The notes under the pieces: model-generated
Databases searched by the model: none
What the model saw: only the letters and a program-made list of their open reading frames with translations
Told to the model about the DNA's origin: nothing
Part shown: piece by piece, positions 62,140 through 64,000 of the stretch
Layout of the letters: each line of letters starts with the position of its first letter
How positions within the stretch are numbered: the stretch's first letter is position 1
Made by a program: the position numbers and the translations under genes
Assembly: GCF_003594885.1 (NCBI RefSeq)
Contig: NZ_QZEZ01000002.1
Coordinates: forward strand, 434,001-498,000
Source: Vallicoccus soli
Lineage (GTDB): Bacteria > Actinomycetota > Actinomycetes > Motilibacterales > Motilibacteraceae
DNA: 64,000 nucleotides
Direction: 5' to 3'

Positions 62140-63102
62140 TCAGCGCCGGTCGCGCGAGCCGGCCACCGTGACGACCATCCGCTGCAGGACGTGGAGCGGG
62201 TCGCCCCCGCCGCCGGACTTGAGGTCGAGGTCGGCCGCGGCCACCGCCGACAGGGCGCGGGTGATGCCGGCGCCGTCCCAGCCCTTGACCTGGCCGCGCA
62301 CCGTGCGCACCTTCCACGGCGGCATGCCGAGGTCGCGGGCGAGGTCGCCCTCGCGCAGCCCCCGCGGGGCGGTCGCGACCTTGACGATGCTGCGCAGCGC
62401 CATCGCCGTGGCGGCCACGACGAGCACCGGGTCGGTGCCCGAGGACACCGCGCGGCGCAGCGCGAGCAGCGCCTCGCCCACCCGGCCCTCGACGGCGCGG
62501 TCGGCGACGACGAAGCCGCTGACCTCGGCGTGGCCGCGGTAGTAGCGCTGCACGACCTCGGCGTCGATCGCGCCCTCGGTGTCGGAGCACAGCTGGTGGA
62601 CCGCGCCGGCCAGCGCCCGCAGGTCGCCGCCGACCGCCTCGAGCAGCGCCTCCACGGCGTCGCCGGCGGCGCGGCGCCGGTGCGCCTTGAACTCCCCCGC
62701 GACGAAGGCCAGCTTGTCGCTGCGCTTCTTCACCTCCGCGCAGGCGACCTCGGCGGCGCCGGCCGCCCGGGCCGCCTTGAGCAGGCCCGAGCCGCGGGGG
62801 CCGCCGCGGTGGGTGAGGACCAGCGACACCTCGTCGGGGACGGTGCCGACCTGCTGCTTGAGGCCCTCGACGAGGGTGTCCGCGGCCTCGTGCAGGCCGC
62901 GGACCACGATGACCTTGCGCTCGCCGAACAGCGACGGGCTCGACAGCTCCACGACGCGCCCGGGGTCCAGCCCGACGGCCGGCAGGTCGTGGACCTCGAC
63001 CTCGGGGTCCTGCTCGCGGGCGGCGAGCACCACGGCGCGCACCGCGCGGTCGACGAGCAGCTCCTCGGGCCCGACGACGAGCGTGACGGGGGCGGCGGGC
63101 AC
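62140..63102 (-). CDS. holA: DNA polymerase III subunit delta
   Basis: 320 aa clamp-loader subunit that opens the beta clamp. The N-terminal [60 protein letters not shown] and the C-terminal helical region (DLARDLGMPPWKVRTVRGQV) match HolA. The GTG 63102 is seven bases from TAGGGT (63110-63115), so the mRNA is likely leaderless. It lies downstream of comEC, as usual in actinobacteria, with an intervening gap of 74 bases. Confidence 0.93.
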   Translation of the reverse strand: MPAAPVTLVVGPEELLVDRAVRAVVLAAREQDPEVEVHDLPAVGLDPGRVVELSSPSLFGERKVIVVRGLHEAADTLVEGLKQQVGTVPDEVSLVLTHRGGPRGSGLLKAARAAGAAEVACAEVKKRSDKLAFVAGEFKAHRRRAAGDAVEALLEAVGGDLRALAGAVHQLCSDTEGAIDAEVVQRYYRGHAEVSGFVVADRAVEGRVGEALLALRRAVSSGTDPVLVVAATAMALRSIVKVATAPRGLREGDLARDLGMPPWKVRTVRGQVKGWDGAGITRALSAVAAADLDLKSGGGGDPLHVLQRMVVTVAGSRDRR

Positions 63103-63109
63103 GGGTCCG

Positions 63110-63115
63110 ACCCTA
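63110..63115 (-). promoter_or_regulatory. -10 element TAGGGT of a leaderless holA promoter
   Basis: TAGGGT is seven bases before GTG 63102; no Shine-Dalgarno is present. Confidence 0.45.
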
Positions 63116-63176
63116 ACCGGCCGGCCCGACCGGTACGACGCGCCGAGGCCCGACCTGGCCGCCCCGCTCACCGCGC

Positions 63177-64000
63177 CTACCGCCGGCCCTGCACGCGCAG
63201 CCGGTCCGCGGGGCCGAGCACGGCCACGTCGCCCCGCTCGTCGGTGCGCACGACGAGCGACCCCGTCGAGGCGGCCAGGCGCAGGGCGGAGGGCGCCGGG
63301 TGGCCGTACGGGTTCCCGGCGCCGGAGGACACCACGGCGAGCCGGGCCGCGACGACCGCGAAGAGCAGCGGCAGCTGGTCGGCGGAGCCGTGGTGCGGGA
63401 CCTTGAGGACGTCGTACGGCCCACCGTCCGCCGCGCCGTCGCCGTCGGCGTCGACCCGCCGCAGCAGGCGCAGCTGCCCGCCCGGCTCGACGTCGCCGGT
63501 GAGCAGCGCGCGCAGCCCGCCCGCGCGCACGTCGAGGACCAGGCTCGCGTCGTTGACCGGCGACGCCCCGTCGGGCGCGCCGTCCGGCCCGAGCACCGTC
63601 CAGGAGACCGCGCCGTGGGCGGTGCGCTGGCCGAGCACCGCGCGGCGCAGGGGGACGCCGGCGGCGTCGAGCGCCTCCCGCAGCCGGCGCACCGCGGCGG
63701 GGCTCGCCGCGGGCTCCTCGAGCGGTCCGACGACGACCTCCCCGACCGGGCGGCGCAGCACGCCCGCGAGGCCGTCGACGTGGTCGGCGTGCAGGTGGGT
63801 GAGGACCAGCGCCGCCACCCGCCGCACCCCGAGGTCGCGCAGGCAGCGGTCCACCGGCCCGGGGTCGGGGCCCGCGTCGACGACGACCGCGGTGCCGCGG
63901 CCGGCGGCGAGGACGAGCGCGTCGCCCTGACCGACGTCGCAGGCGACGAGCGCCCAGCCGGGGGGCGGCCACGGCGCCCGTCGGGCCGCCGAGGGCGCCA
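63177..64000 (-). CDS. comEC: ComEC competence protein, C-terminal part
   Basis: Runs off the window edge; about 274 codons are visible. They encode the cytosolic-facing metallo-beta-lactamase domain of ComEC, with WALVACDVGQGDALVLAAGR, AALVLTHLHADHVDGLAGVL (HxHxDH) and DVLKVPHHGSADQLPLLF. The N-terminal competence membrane channel lies outside the window. In actinobacteria comEC is normally followed by holA, as here. Confidence 0.92.
   Translation of the reverse strand, partial: APSAARRAPWPPPGWALVACDVGQGDALVLAAGRGTAVVVDAGPDPGPVDRCLRDLGVRRVAALVLTHLHADHVDGLAGVLRRPVGEVVVGPLEEPAASPAAVRRLREALDAAGVPLRRAVLGQRTAHGAVSWTVLGPDGAPDGASPVNDASLVLDVRAGGLRALLTGDVEPGGQLRLLRRVDADGDGAADGGPYDVLKVPHHGSADQLPLLFAVVAARLAVVSSGAGNPYGHPAPSALRLAASTGSLVVRTDERGDVAVLGPADRLRVQGRR

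Noticed and set aside
62093-62590. ORFs between rpsT and comEC on the plus strand
   Set aside because: They overlap holA on the opposite strand and follow a strong terminator.

Overview
The window is a very GC-rich, gene-dense chromosomal segment of an actinomycete. This rests on the codon use (third positions almost all G or C, many GTG starts), a DnaJ/HrcA heat-shock pair with a CIRCE operator, a Zur/ZnuABC zinc cluster, MSMEG_6728-, DUF3072- and DUF3097-type genes known mainly from actinobacteria, and many genes preceded by a TANNNT hexamer only 6-8 bases from the start codon, as in leaderless actinobacterial mRNAs. The mix of orders represented suggests a Frankiales/Kineosporiales-like lineage, but I cannot fix the genus. 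No rRNA, tRNA, CRISPR array, integrase, transposase or phage gene was seen; nearly everything is ordinary chromosomal housekeeping.

Layout. 1-9.1 kb (minus strand): a ROK regulator fragment, xylulokinase, a principal-type sigma factor, primase dnaG, dgt and pyruvate phosphate dikinase. 9.2-13.1 kb: a Pyr_excise-domain protein with an unusual tail, a DUF3072 protein, a small coiled-coil protein, tRNA-dihydrouridine synthase, and an orphan AbiEi/DUF559-like endonuclease gene bracketed by two related palindromic elements. 13.3-21.3 kb: glycyl-tRNA synthetase, an ABM-domain protein, the zinc cluster (znuA-znuC-znuB-zur), a secreted ThuA protein and a permease/TIGR03943 pair. 21.4-34.1 kb: uppS, recO, a protealysin-like M4 protease followed by an emfourin-like inhibitor, then a long minus-strand run: leuA with a leucine leader peptide and a coupled secreted GH3 protein, era, a degenerate cytidine-deaminase-like gene, a CBS-domain transporter, ybeY, phoH, and a HIT/serine-hydrolase pair. 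34.2-41.2 kb: ilvA, a GH13 enzyme, an HMG-CoA-lyase-like enzyme, rsmE, and dnaJ-hrcA under CIRCE. 41.2-45.7 kb: thiolase, a METTL20-like methyltransferase, acyl-CoA dehydrogenase and an SDR, a lipid-oxidation neighbourhood. 45.8-55.6 kb: a secreted M14 carboxypeptidase, an NmrA-type oxidoreductase, a DEAD-box helicase, a decayed UbiG-like methyltransferase pseudogene next to a third palindromic element, a VOC protein, a secreted Ig-like protein, DUF3097 and two DUF4870 membrane proteins. 55.9-64 kb: hemW, a long-chain acyl-CoA ligase, lepA with a MOSC gene, rpsT, holA and the 3' part of comEC.

How genes work together. Stop/start overlaps couple several pairs: znuA/znuC, leuA/GH3, HIT/serine hydrolase, permease/TIGR03943, hrcA/dnaJ and lepA/MOSC. 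LeuL and the region after it look like a ribosome-mediated attenuator of leuA. HrcA probably represses its own hrcA-dnaJ transcript. Zur probably controls znuACB-zur. The most unusual signals are the family of about 61-63 bp palindromes sharing a GCAGAAGGCGCC core, the Pyr_excise protein whose C-terminus resembles a dead P-loop helicase, the cytidine deaminase homologue lacking all zinc ligands, a CTG-start candidate for the METTL20-like gene, and an mRNA hairpin that would mask the carboxypeptidase ribosome binding site.
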